From NCBI GenBank assembly GCA_933207985.1, contig OW240916.1, positions 80,771,179 through 80,835,178 on the forward strand: a stretch of 64,000 nucleotides of DNA. Reading direction: 5' to 3'. This DNA comes from Pelobates cultripes. Taxonomy: Eukaryota; Chordata; Amphibia; Anura; Pelobatidae. The notes under the pieces were generated by a model. That model was given only the letters and a program-made list of their open reading frames with translations, did not search any database and was not told the origin of the DNA. Below, piece by piece: positions 12,501-24,500 of the stretch. The position numbers and the translations under genes are program-made. Position 1 is the first letter of the stretch; each line of letters starts with the position of its first letter.

Positions 12501-15500
12501 CTGTTGGTGGATATCAAGAAACTGCTGGCAGCAGACATGGCACTTATCAAGGATGATGTGCTGGTGGTCAATGACAGAGTCAGGGCTTCCGAGGGAGACA
12601 CTGCAGCACAGCACTCAGACATGAAGTGTCTTCCCTCAAGACTTCATTGGACCAACAGGCCCTCTCCACATACCCTGCAGCTCTTGATGACCGGTCTTGC
12701 TGAAACCACATAAAAATCAGAGGCATACCCGCTGACACCACACAAGACGAACTCCCTTACTGTGAGACGCCTGGTAGCCTCCATCTTATCGGGCCAAAAA
12801 GTTCTCCCACAATTAGATTTTTCGCCAACAAATATGAAGCATAAAAAAAAAAAAAAAATAGATAGATAGATAGAGAGAGATCAAGTTAAATTGCTCAGCT
12901 GAATAGGGGCCATGGTCATGACGATATCTGTAGAGGGCAGTTCGACTTTAGCTTTTCTAAAATTATACTAACTTGGGAGCTTCACTGTGCAGTCACAGAT
13001 CTAGGGACCCATTCTGGGTCAATTAAAATGTACTGAAATAGTCAGACGTGACAAACCAACTCTAAGTATCCAAGTGAAAGACTGTAAACATTGTACTTTA
13101 AGTAGTCCTTAAAAATTACATGCTCTATCGCACCTTCAAAAGGTCAAACAATCCTGCGCACATACATACATAGAGCTATTACAATTTTTTTGGTGGCGTA
13201 TCAAAGTTCGTGTGTATATGGACAGCTACAGGCAGAACAGGGATTTATGGGATAAGCAGTTTACCCTCTTAGCCTCTGTTCAACTGATGGCATTATGTGA
13301 GTGTGAGGGCAATACATCAGCTTCTATCAGTTTACACACTCTGCAGACATTTTCCCAGGTAATGACCGTGCATGTACACCGCTGCTGCTATCTCTGGAGA
13401 GGACAGAGATGTGTGCAGCATGTGAATGCTGCATACATAATTTAAACAAAATTGATCTTCCTAAGCAGGAAGACATAGCATGTGGATGTCTGCTTCATTT
13501 TCCAAATCAAAGTACACCAAGACACCAAGCTTTGAGAAAAGAGAATGCACAGACAACCCACAAAGACAAGAGAACTGGGAGGTTATATCTGCCACGCGAT
13601 GACCAGAGCAAGGAGACTCCTTAATCGCAACACCAAATACAGAATACAGCAACATTACAAATTCATACAGGGCACAGCCATATTTCATCGCTATTCTATA
13701 AACACATGAGAATTGAGGACTTTTACAAGGAGAGGAAACAACTAATGCCAAGAATCACTGTGTGCTTGAGTTTATTCATACCTCCGTATCTGCCACCCAT
13801 TTTAATAACTATGGCACTTCTGCTCTTGTTCTCCTCTTCAGCCTGCGCCATGCTTTGCCGCGCCTTCTGATAGGAATCGTCTGTAGCACATATAGTGATT
13901 TTATCTTGGATGCTGCCCAGACAGTCCAGCTTGACGTTTCCATTGCTTCAGGAAAGAAGAAAACATCCAGATAGATTTTAATACCTAAAACCAGTTGCGA
14001 CAACATATTAACTGATCATCTTAAAGGAGCTATGTCATCACAAATCATTTATGACCCATCATGGTATTTTCAAAATGGTCTATACCATGTATTATTCATT
14101 TGTAAATCTGCTCAATAGTTTAGTATTTTTTGTAGCTGCCTGCAGTGGAAGATTAGGATATATTATATCACAAAGTATTTTATAAATCTAGTCTGCAAGA
14201 AATCCAGTATAATATTTTTTTGTTAATCTTAACTGCTTTATTCAAGTACAAAACAAGCTTTTATATAAGTTTTTTTTTAAATTTAGTTTTTTTTAAATAG
14301 ACTCTTTAAATTGTGATGTACTGCCAAGATGACCATTTCCATGAATCACTAGCAGAGCAGATTGACTTACTATAGCTTAAATAAAAAAAAAAATAACCAA
14401 AATATATGATATTAAAAAAAAGGATCATGTGAGAGTTCCACTTTAAAATAAAACCAACCATATCTATGAGCAAACTGTATCCTAATAAATTCTCTGCTCA
14501 AAGCAGGTTTCCCAGCTGATCTATTTTTTGTGCTCTATAAATTTACATGGGTGGAGCCTGGATTGCAGCACATAAAATACATTAAGCTGCATTATGAACC
14601 AACAAAGATGATCCAGGCTCTCAAGGTAGGAAGAAAAAAAAAAAAAAAAAACACACCAAAGATTTATTGAAGATCTAAATATTACAGCAACTTTTCGACT
14701 TCATATTGCTGTGACACTTTGATCTTCAATAAAATCTGCCAGTTTTCTACCTTGACTACCTGGATTATCGTTGGCTGTTTATTTTCATGTTGAAGCCAAC
14801 CTCAGGTTCAGCCTTAGCACCTTGGATTATATTTTATGAAGCAGTGCAGTTATCCTCGAAATTTCTTCAACCATTAAGTGATATTATGACGCACTCAACA
14901 TTACCGTAAAAAGAGAAATGAGGATGATTAAGTGACAACGGTGTCTGATTTATATTACCAATTAGAGCAACATAAAAATAAGGATGAAGACTTGTATGTA
15001 GTATGATAATTTTTAGTACTGCATATTGTACGTCTTACTCCACTCACACACACAAACTTATTTTATACATACAGTTTGAAATACATAAATTCTAGGGCCT
15101 TGCACTCAACAGCTTAATACCATGATCTTGCCCAGTGTTTCTTTCAGTCCAAATATGAAATCAAAACAAACATCAGACATGGGTGCTGTAAGGCCAACAG
15201 ATACGTCCACTGCTTTAGTACATAGCTGTTGCTTAGTGGTGTAAAAACAAACTGTTTTTACTATATTTACACACGTATGATAGGTCATAGAAATACTGAA
15301 TGCCTAAACATGTACAACAAAAATAAAATATAAAAAAAATAATAATTTAGAGATCACGTTATATTGCTCAGCTGAACAGAGGCCATAGTCATGACGATAT
15401 CTGTAGATGACCGCTCAACTGTAGCTTTTCTAAAATTATACTAACTTGGGAGCTTTACTGTGCAGTCACAGATCTAGGGACCCATTCTGGGTCAATTCAA

Positions 15501-18500
15501 ATGTACTGAAATAGTCTGACATGACAAACCAAACTCTAAGTAAACATTTTTTGTTCATACATTTTTAGAAGTGAAACTTTATTTGCGGTTTGTACATGGA
15601 CTGAAATGCAATAAAGCAGCAGACCAATCTGTTGGCATTAAAACTGCCATGAGTGCCATTTATTTGGATTTTACGCAAGTACATATACTTACATCAAGCA
15701 TGTCAAACTGAAAGGCTAACTTGGGCCAAATAAACCAGGCTTAAGTTTACGTGGGCCTCAAAAACTAGACCAACACAAACTAAAATTACTTACTTAAATC
15801 TAGTTCCTTACTATCTCAGCAGTAATGCCAGTGTCTGAAGTGTCCGCTTTGCTTGCTTCCACAGTCATTCTGCAAACTGCAGTCCCAGCCAGGTAGGTAG
15901 TCTCACTTTCCGCTCTGCTCACTCCCTAGTCCCTCAGAAATCTCCAGGCAGAGTAAGGTGTGGCTGCACACTCTACTCCGCTCACTTCCGCCCATTTCAT
16001 CCATATCTCCCTCCCCCAGCCCCTTCCCTTCATATCTCCCTCCCGCAGCCCCTTCCCTTCCCTTCATATCTCCCTCCCCCAGCCCCTTCCCTTCCCTTCA
16101 TATCTCCCTCCCCCAGCCCCTTCCCTTCCCTTCATATCTCCCTCCCGCAGCCCCTTCCCTTCCCTTCATATCTCCCTCCCCCAGCCNNNNNNNNNNNNNN
16201 NNNNNNNNNNNNNNNNNNNNNNNNNNNNNNNNNNNNNNNNNNNNNNNNNNNNNNNNNNNNNNNNNNNNNNNNNNNNNNNNNNNNNNAATGAAGGAGTGCG
16301 GTGTAAATGAAGGATGGGGGTGTAAATGAAGGATGGGGGGAGTAAGTGAAGATGGGGGGAGTAAGTGAAGATGGGGGGTGTAAGTGATGGGGGGAGTAAG
16401 TGAAGATGGGGGGTGTAAATGAAGGAGGGGGGAGAAAGTGAAAGAGGGGGGAGTAAGTGAAGGGAGGGAGTAAGTGAAGGAGGGGGGAGTAACAGAAGGT
16501 GGAGGAGGGGGAGTAAGAAGAAGAAGGGGGGTATGAAAAACGGGGGGTAAGAAGAACAAGGGTGGAGTAAGAAGAACACAAGGGGGAGGGGGAGAGTAAG
16601 AGTGAGGAGAAGGGGAGATGAGGAGAAGGGGGGACTGAGAAGAACACAGGGAGGGTGGGTGGTGAGGAGAACACAGGGAGGGTGGGTGGTGAGGAGAACA
16701 CAGGGAGAGGGAGGTGAGGAGGACACAGGGGGGAGAGGACACTACGCACATACACACACACAATGCATCCCTACACACACAGAAACACAACATGCTTCCC
16801 TTACACACAGAGAAACGCACAATGCATCCATTACACACAAACAATGCAACACTTACACACAAAGACAATGCATCCTTTGCACACATACACAGAAACACAT
16901 AATGCAAATACTTACACACACACTGCTTTTCTTACATACACACAGAAACACAATGCATCACTAACACACACTCAATGCACACACTTACACACACCTTGCA
17001 TCCCTTATGCATACAAACACAGATTCACACAATGCATCCCTTACACACAACCAGAAACACACAATACATCCCTTATACACAAATACACACTGCTTCCACT
17101 ACACACAAACACACTGCATCACCTGCACAAACTGGTATCCCTATACACTACATACCATAAGCACACATATTAGATCCTCTACAACAGGGGTTCTCAACCC
17201 AGTCCTCAGGACCCGCTACCAGTCCAGGATTTGGGGATTACCTGGGTGTGTCTCAGGTGTTTAGAAAAAGGGAAAAAAACACCTTAGACACACCCAGGTA
17301 ATCCCTAAACCCTGGACTGGTAGGGGGTCCTGAGGACTAACGTTGAGAACCCCTGCTCTACAATAACACATAACACATCCCCTACACACTCCACTCCCTG
17401 TGAGCGAACTCATGGGTGGGTGGAACATATAAGTGGACTTATGAGTGGGCCTTGTGGGCATACTCACCGTCAGGCCCTGGGGCCCAGACCTTGAGCTGTA
17501 TAAGGGGCCCTCCCAAAAATGGAGCTGCTTCCAATTCTCCCAGAACATTGAATTTTGTGACCACAGTTGCAAACAGCCTCCAGAGATCCTGTTCTACACC
17601 AGACCAGTGGAGCCAAACTGCAGCCCATCATCATCCTCATTTGGTTGTAAGTAGGCAATCTAGTATATTATTAGTGACACTAATCTATAATTTTCATTAC
17701 ATTAAAGGGACACTATAGTCCCCAGAACGACTGGAGCTTAATGAAGTGGTTCTGGTATCTATAGCCGGTCCCTGCAGGCTTTTTAATGTAAACACACACT
17801 GTGAGCAGCACTGGCGTTAGTTCGTATGGCAGCTCATATAGGTGGGGCATTGTGATGTCACATGGGGGGCGGCAAATACAGCTGTTCCCCATGCAGCCAC
17901 AGGTGCCACTGTGCTGAGAGATTGTGATTACTCTTCACTTCCTCCCAGCTTACAGAGCAGCGCATGGGAGAGAGAGGGGAGGAGGCATGATTTAATCTTA
18001 CAACAAATCCAGTAAGCAAATCTTTATAAATTTGGGTGGGATCAGATCTGTTTCCATAGTTTATTGGTGTTTACTCTGCTGTCTGTATTAATATTGAGGG
18101 ATTTCTAAGTAGTAACATCAGTGTGTGTCAGCAGGGCCAGCCATTGGGGTATGCACGCTGTGCGGTCACGCAGGGTGCCATCACAACAGAGGCGCCCGGC
18201 GGACAACACAGCTCACAAGTTGGGGACACCAGCCTATTCAATTTAAACGATTCGCTGGTGGTCCACTGGTGCGCACCAGCAGTAGGTGCAGTCAGATTAT
18301 AGCCTCTCCCTCATGGTTCCGACGCTCAGTTAGTGAGTCAGAGCACAGGCTCAGAGATTCTCAGCCTGCGCTCTGACAACATTGAAAGTCAGAGCCGTGA
18401 AGGAGAGGGTATGGCAAAGAGCTACTGATTAGCATAACATCAATATCCGTTATAAATCCAGGAAAAGGTGGGCACCATTGCACTGATTTGGTGGTGCAAT

Positions 18501-21500
18501 GGGCCTCTTGACTGGTTTTGCCCCCCAGGCCTAAGGCTGCCAGCCCTCCCCTGCCTATAGATATATGCCCCCCCTGTCATTTTACCTTTCATAGCAGGGG
18601 AGGGGGGCCTCTCATTCTCCGGCGGTGCGCTGTGTCAGATTAAGTGCCGGGTAGTCACGTGACATCCAGCGCTCTTACGCAGAGCGGGATAGGCTCGCTC
18701 TCCCAGTGTACACTGCATGCGGTTCCCTTATGGACGCAGGCTGCCGGGGGAAACCGTGAGCGCAGGCTGCGACGGGCGCAAACATGATTTTTGCTCTCCT
18801 AGAATGGCCCAATTGGCTGAGCCGCAAAGAAATTCATTGTGGGCCGCATGCGGCCCGTGGGCCAGGAGTTTGACGTCTTGACCTACGTTAAACTGGAAGA
18901 TTGTCACGTATTCATTCTCACATAAAAATGTGGTTAATGGCATTTACTGTCCTGACAGGAAAAGTTGTGCCGAGCAAAAATCAAATCCACAGGAGGGTTT
19001 GTGCTGAGCAGCAATCATGCAAACAGAAATCTGATAATTGCCTTTGGGGTCAAAGGCCGGTTACAGCCAATCGGATCCACAGGAGGGGGTATTTAGGCCC
19101 AGTTCTCCTCTTGCTCAGTGTCCTGTCGTGGTTTCATGCCTATGGTTATCCGAGACTGCGCTCCTGATCTTTATTTTCTAGTATTTGACTTTAGCTTTGT
19201 TTTGACTTCCCTGATATCTGGTATCCTTGACTTTTGGCTTTCCCTCATCTTTGTGTCTGATTCTGCGTCCCTGACCTCGGCAAATATTTTGACTATTCTT
19301 GAAGACGTTAAGGCCGGCCATTCTAAGGTCCGGTTATACGTTATCTTTAGTCCTAGGTGTGACACAGTACTGCGTGCTGGATCAACTTGTTGACAAAGAT
19401 GAGTGACAATAGTGACTAAGTTTGTCTGCTTAAAATAAGGTAAAAAAAAGATAACCCACAATATAATGCATAATACTTTCAACAAAATTAAAACAAACCC
19501 CAAATAAATCTAATGTACAATACAAAAAAAAGCAGTGTATCAAAAAGGTAATGGAAAAGCAAGCTCTTAACCCACAGTTTGTGTTTTTTTGAGCTGATGT
19601 TTACTGATGGATAGTGACCTAGAGCCAGTTATTTATAAAATGCACGGGGGTTTAGAAACTCCCAGGTGCTGATCCAAGTAAACAAGTTGTTAGCAACACC
19701 ATTTAAGATAACTCCATGGGGCTGTACATCCCAGGAGGGGCACATCACCAGTACTCAGGCCCACCTGCCCTCAAACTATTAAATATGTCTGACTTTGATA
19801 AATGTGTCTGACTTTGATAAAACAATGAGAATGTATTTGCTAGAGAGTTCAGTTATCCATCTGTCGAACATGTCAAACTACTACTAATAAAAATAAAAAG
19901 GTAAATTTCAAGCATCACAAATTAGCCTTGTTTCTGCTAAACAAAAAAGCGTAGTAAAGATCTAGTTACTCATGAAAAGGCCAGTAAAATACATGTTACG
20001 AACACAGGTATAGTAGATACCCTGTTTGCCTATTCCTCCCAAACTGCTGAGCCTGAGTGATTATAGCTGCAGTTCGGGTATAGATACGAATAGTTTCAGA
20101 CGAATGCAGCTTCCAAGTAGTTTCTCCCCAGCAAGTAGACAGTTTCCCCAAACATGAGCCTAGACTTCATGAAGGGTACAACAGGAATGAATTTTAATGG
20201 TGCCACACTGGCTTTTATGCAAGTCCCCATGCAATGGGCACTCCCACATGGACCTTGTTGGGGATGGGGACAGGGGCACAAAGGATACAGCCAAAAATAT
20301 TACAGTGACAAAGATGAACATTCCCAATGCAAACAGACAATCCCCTCCACTCTGCCTGTGAGATAATTGAGTCAGCTAACTTAACTGAATTTTCTCCAGG
20401 CAGTAAAAACATTTTCCCCAAAACTTGGAAAGTACCCTACAACACATAGTATCCCCATAAAAGTCACATCCCCTGATAGCCCTGATGTGCGTGACCAACA
20501 TATCCAAAATATCACCAAGATCAGTTCAGGGGTTTTCAAATTTTATGGAAGTCCCATTTGACTGACCGCACATGAGGCTCCTGCCCAGAAACAGTTCCAT
20601 GCGTTTAGGCTGTGCGGTCAGTCTATTTCGAAAAGTCATAAAAATGAATAAATGCATGAACGGAGCCCCCTGGCTCATAGTGGCAATTGTTCCTCAAGTT
20701 CGTGGGAACCGAACAGCGCTCTGCTGGCTGTTCGGGAAAAAGGAAGAAGGCGTTCGGGAAGTCGAGTGTCCGATTTTAGTTCTAGACACTCGACGACCAA
20801 GTCCCACTGCCTCCTTTCGTGAAAACAAGATGGCTGCCGTTTGGCTATACGAATGGAGGTCACACAGGGAGAGCACTTAATCAACAGTTTTCTTTGAAGA
20901 TAATGAGCAAGGGGGTGGTCAGTGTTCGATAGTTACAGCTACCAAACCAATAAAACAAAGTCCCGAATGGCAATAAAAGTCTCGAATAACATGCTATTTT
21001 CACTGGCAACAGAACAAACATATTATAGTTTAACAAAGAGTACAATATTAAAGGGAAACTTTAGTCACCAGAACAACTACAGCTTATTGAATTTGTTCTG
21101 GTGAGTAAAATCATTACCTTAAGGCTTTTTTCTGTAAACACTGTCTTTTCAGAGAAAATGCAGTGTTTACATTACAGCCTAGTAATAGGCCTTCCTGGGT
21201 CATTGCTGCCTAAAGTGTATCCAAACATTCAGTGTCTCCTCCCTCTGCATGCAGACACTGAACTTTCCTCATAGAGATTCATAGATTCAATTCAGCTTTA
21301 TGAGGAGATGCTGATTGGCCAGGGCTGCGTTTGAATTGTGCTGGCTCTGCCCCTGATCTGCCTCTGTCATTCTCAGCCAATCCTATACGGAAGCATTGTG
21401 ACAATCAGGCTACCACTTCTGCTGATGTCAGCGGGCAGGTCTAAAGGAAACAGGGACAAAGCAAGCTGCTCCCGACTTGAATACAAGTAAGATTTACTTG

Positions 21501-24500
21501 CATGAGGGGGCCAGGGTGGCTGATGGTGGTTTTAACACTATAGGTTCAAGAATACATGTGTGTTCCTGACCTTATAGTGCTCCTGTAAGGACAAAGCTTC
21601 AGAAGCTTGTCTTGCACTTAGGGACACAAGCAATTTTTGCAATTTTGTGTTAAACCGCAATTTGCATTTTTGTCATTTATTGGACCAACACATATATTGC
21701 ATTTTTAAAGGACAAAAATGATTTTACAAGATGTGGCATATACATTATATATATGGTGGGATCAGTTTTGACAATAATAATGTGTGCATAATTAGTGCAG
21801 TTAAAAGGGACACTATAATCACCCAGACCACTTCAGCTCATTAAAGTGGTCTGGGCGCAATGCACTGTCCTTGTCCCATTTAGTCCTGCAATGTAAATCA
21901 CTGCAGATGCTGGACTAAAATTGCCTCGAGTGGGTGTTCATAAAATAGGCACTAGAAGCACTTCCTGAATACGGACTCTAGGTCCCCTAAGTGACACTGG
22001 ACGTCCTCACTTGTATTCAAGTCGGGAGCTGCATTCTTTGTCCCGGTTTCCTTTAGACCTGCCCACTGCCTGCTGACATCAGCAGAAGTGGTAGCCTGAT
22101 CCAATCACAATGCTTCCCCATAGGATTGGCTAAGACTGACAGAGGCAGATCAGGGGCAGAGCCAGCACGATTCAAACACAGCCCTGCCAATCAGCATCTC
22201 CTCAAGTTCAGTGTCTGCATGCAGAGGGTGGAGACACAATGTTTGGATGCATTTTAGGCAGCCATGACCCACGAAGGATCTTTAACAGCCATCTGAGGAG
22301 TGGCCAGTGAGTTATCACCAGGCTGTAATGTCAAGACAGTGTTTACAGCAAAAAGCCTGAAGGTAATGATTCTATTTACCAGAACAAATTCAATAAGCTG
22401 TAGTTGTTCTGCTTACTATAGTGTCCCTTTAAGTGGTTAATCACTTACCTGATTGCCCTCTCCCCGTCTCAGCTTTGTATGTTTTCCAATGATTTTATTA
22501 CTTCAGTTGTAGTTGTTATTCTAGTGCCACCTCAAAAAAGTATTGTATATGTGCTTTATAAGTATATTTAGTGGCATGCTGTGGAACCTTTTCATATGCA
22601 ATATATTTTATAAAAACCCTTTGCCCACCTCTATACTTTTAGTGTAACGCCAGTATTTCTTCCCCATTGTTCATTATATCACAGTACCTGTATTTCTGCT
22701 GGGTAATTGTACTTCTGTATGTGGACAGAGTATAAAGACACCGATATACATACACATATACAAACAAGCCACACATGAAAACTGAGAACAGCAAACAATA
22801 GATGACCGATTTAAAAAAGCTTTTAAACCTGTCAATTGAACAGAGTTATTTACTATAAACAGGGACACTCCAGAAGCCACAGAGATAAGGGATAAACTTA
22901 TCTATTCCGGTTTTCTATAATGATACACAACACATGTCAACTGCAGTGAATGAAGGACAGAACTCGCCTTTGAATGTATTGTTGAATGCAGTCAAAGCTC
23001 CCTTGGGGACTGTCCCTGCCTACATTGGAAAGGTAGAATGTGAACGTTCGTACTTCTGTTGGGCAGTCCGGCCGAGGAATTGTGATTTGCTGGAAAAGAA
23101 AGAAAATCAACATTTATTAAGTGGGGAAATATTGAACTCTAGCTTTGTGTGCATGTCTAGAATGAAAAACTAGAAATATGTATAAATCACGTGTGTTGAA
23201 AGTTGGGATGTTACCATTAACCTGCTCACTTTAATGCATACCAGCTTGATGTTTTTCTTAAACTTGCAATGTAATTTAATGTCATAAATTATAGAGAGAA
23301 CAAGTGAGGGTATAAAATCCAGTCCCACATCCACACCAGCAGAAACCTCAGTGATTTAGTAATGATGTTGTATGAGGACAACATAAAAAAAAAAAAAAAT
23401 GGTAGGATTGCCATAAGGAACAACAAAATATGTCAACGGCTTTTTAGAGCAACTATTGTTCTGAGAATCTCAAAAAAAAAACAAAAAAAAACCCCAACAA
23501 CTTTATTTACAGTTGTCTACAGTATTTTCTTTGTAATCACACAGCTTACTTTGTGTACAACTAAATCCAGCTATTGATACAAAGGAGGCCATTTTTTTTT
23601 GTATTTTTTTTTTTTAGATAGGGTCTTATAATACTTAGAACCCCCCTTGATGGGAGCGGGCTACACAAATGTGCTCTGATTGGATTCAAAGTTCCATGTA
23701 CTAAAAAGCAGATAAACATGACCAGGTTTACAGACCAAACCAGTATTCCAGACACAGCCCTCTATGTTTAGCAAGGGAGTGAATAACCTGCATGTACTTT
23801 TTTCCTAGCCCGGGAGATTGTGCGTCCTGTCAAACTACTTCTAAATATATATCTCTATCTATATATAATTTCTAGAGTTCTTTCTCTAAATAGATACCTG
23901 AAAATATTATAAATTAACATGTTCAGTTTCTTGTCCAGTATGATTGATTTATGATGAGGAGAGAATTAAATTAGGTTTACCACAATATTCTAATATTCTA
24001 TGTACAAAATTACATCATTAATGGGCTTTTATTTTCTATGACTTTTCTGTAATTTACACCCTAGTTTCTCAATCCATGGTATGCACACTCCAGGCGGCCG
24101 GTTGGGGGAAATTGGATGCGGAGAGGGAGCTGTGCTCTTGATCTTCCAGCACTGCTCCTTGCGCACCTTTAGGTGATGCCAGTTATGACTTCGCCCTGAC
24201 ATCTGTAAACAATGTGCGAGGGAGCTGTGCAGGTAAAGCACAAAGATGACAGCAGAACCACTACATTAAGCACACTAATTTCGCATCACATTCAAAAGAA
24301 AACACAACCTTTTTTCCTTCGGGTTTATATTACCCCCTTAAGGACACATGACGGAAATATTCCATCATGATTCCCTTTTATTCCAGAAGGTATATCATAA
24401 AGGGGTTAAAGACTTCGCAATTGGCATCAAAATTCAGGTCAGTAACCACCCCTCCTCCCCCATATCAAATATAGATTTGTTGGATTGAAGGGATAAACAT

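Larger units (their letters stand above)
7433..13781 (-). other. ELL intron 4
   Basis: A 6349 bp intron. It holds a 22 bp tandem repeat, a Tc1-like element split by a MITE, two hAT-type MITEs, an L1 ORF1 relic and a dispersed repeat copy. I see nothing at 7440-8400, 10560-12070 or 13080-13780. Confidence 0.85.
15695..18880. mobile_element. hAT-type non-autonomous element with internal minisatellites
   Basis: The ends are CAAGCATGTCAAACT and AGTTTGACGTCTTG (inverted). The flanking 8-mers ACTTACAT (15687-15694) and ACCTACGT (18881-18888) agree at six of eight bases and look like an aged hAT target duplication. Inside are a pyrimidine-rich minisatellite, an assembly gap, a purine-rich array, a CA-rich array, a nested hAT MITE (17185-17355) and a T2-type MITE end (17702). 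No transposase frame is seen. Frames crossing the Ns are not genes. Confidence 0.75.
13946..22967 (-). other. ELL intron 3 (GC-AG)
   Basis: A 9022 bp intron from a GC donor to a GAAG acceptor. It holds a palindromic repeat near 14590, one copy of a dispersed repeat (15352-15541), a hAT-type element with the assembly gap (15695-18880), a likely solo LTR (18902-19364), a low-copy-looking repeat (about 20000-20890) and two MITEs facing each other (21048-22432). I see nothing else at 14000-14560, 14800-15340, 19390-19980 or 22440-22960. Confidence 0.85.

Noticed and set aside
16098..16919. Long minus-strand open frames of up to 273 codons
   Set aside because: They cross the 100 Ns and consist of Pro/Ser/Leu-rich translations of minisatellite units; no domain.
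20154..20880. Several open frames of 70-102 codons on both strands
   Set aside because: No recognisable domain, no splice context; the sequence looks like an interspersed repeat.
22958..22963. GT donor four bases after the GC at ELL exon 3
   Set aside because: Using it adds four coding bases and breaks the frame to exon 4, while the GC site keeps it and restores the expected Ser.
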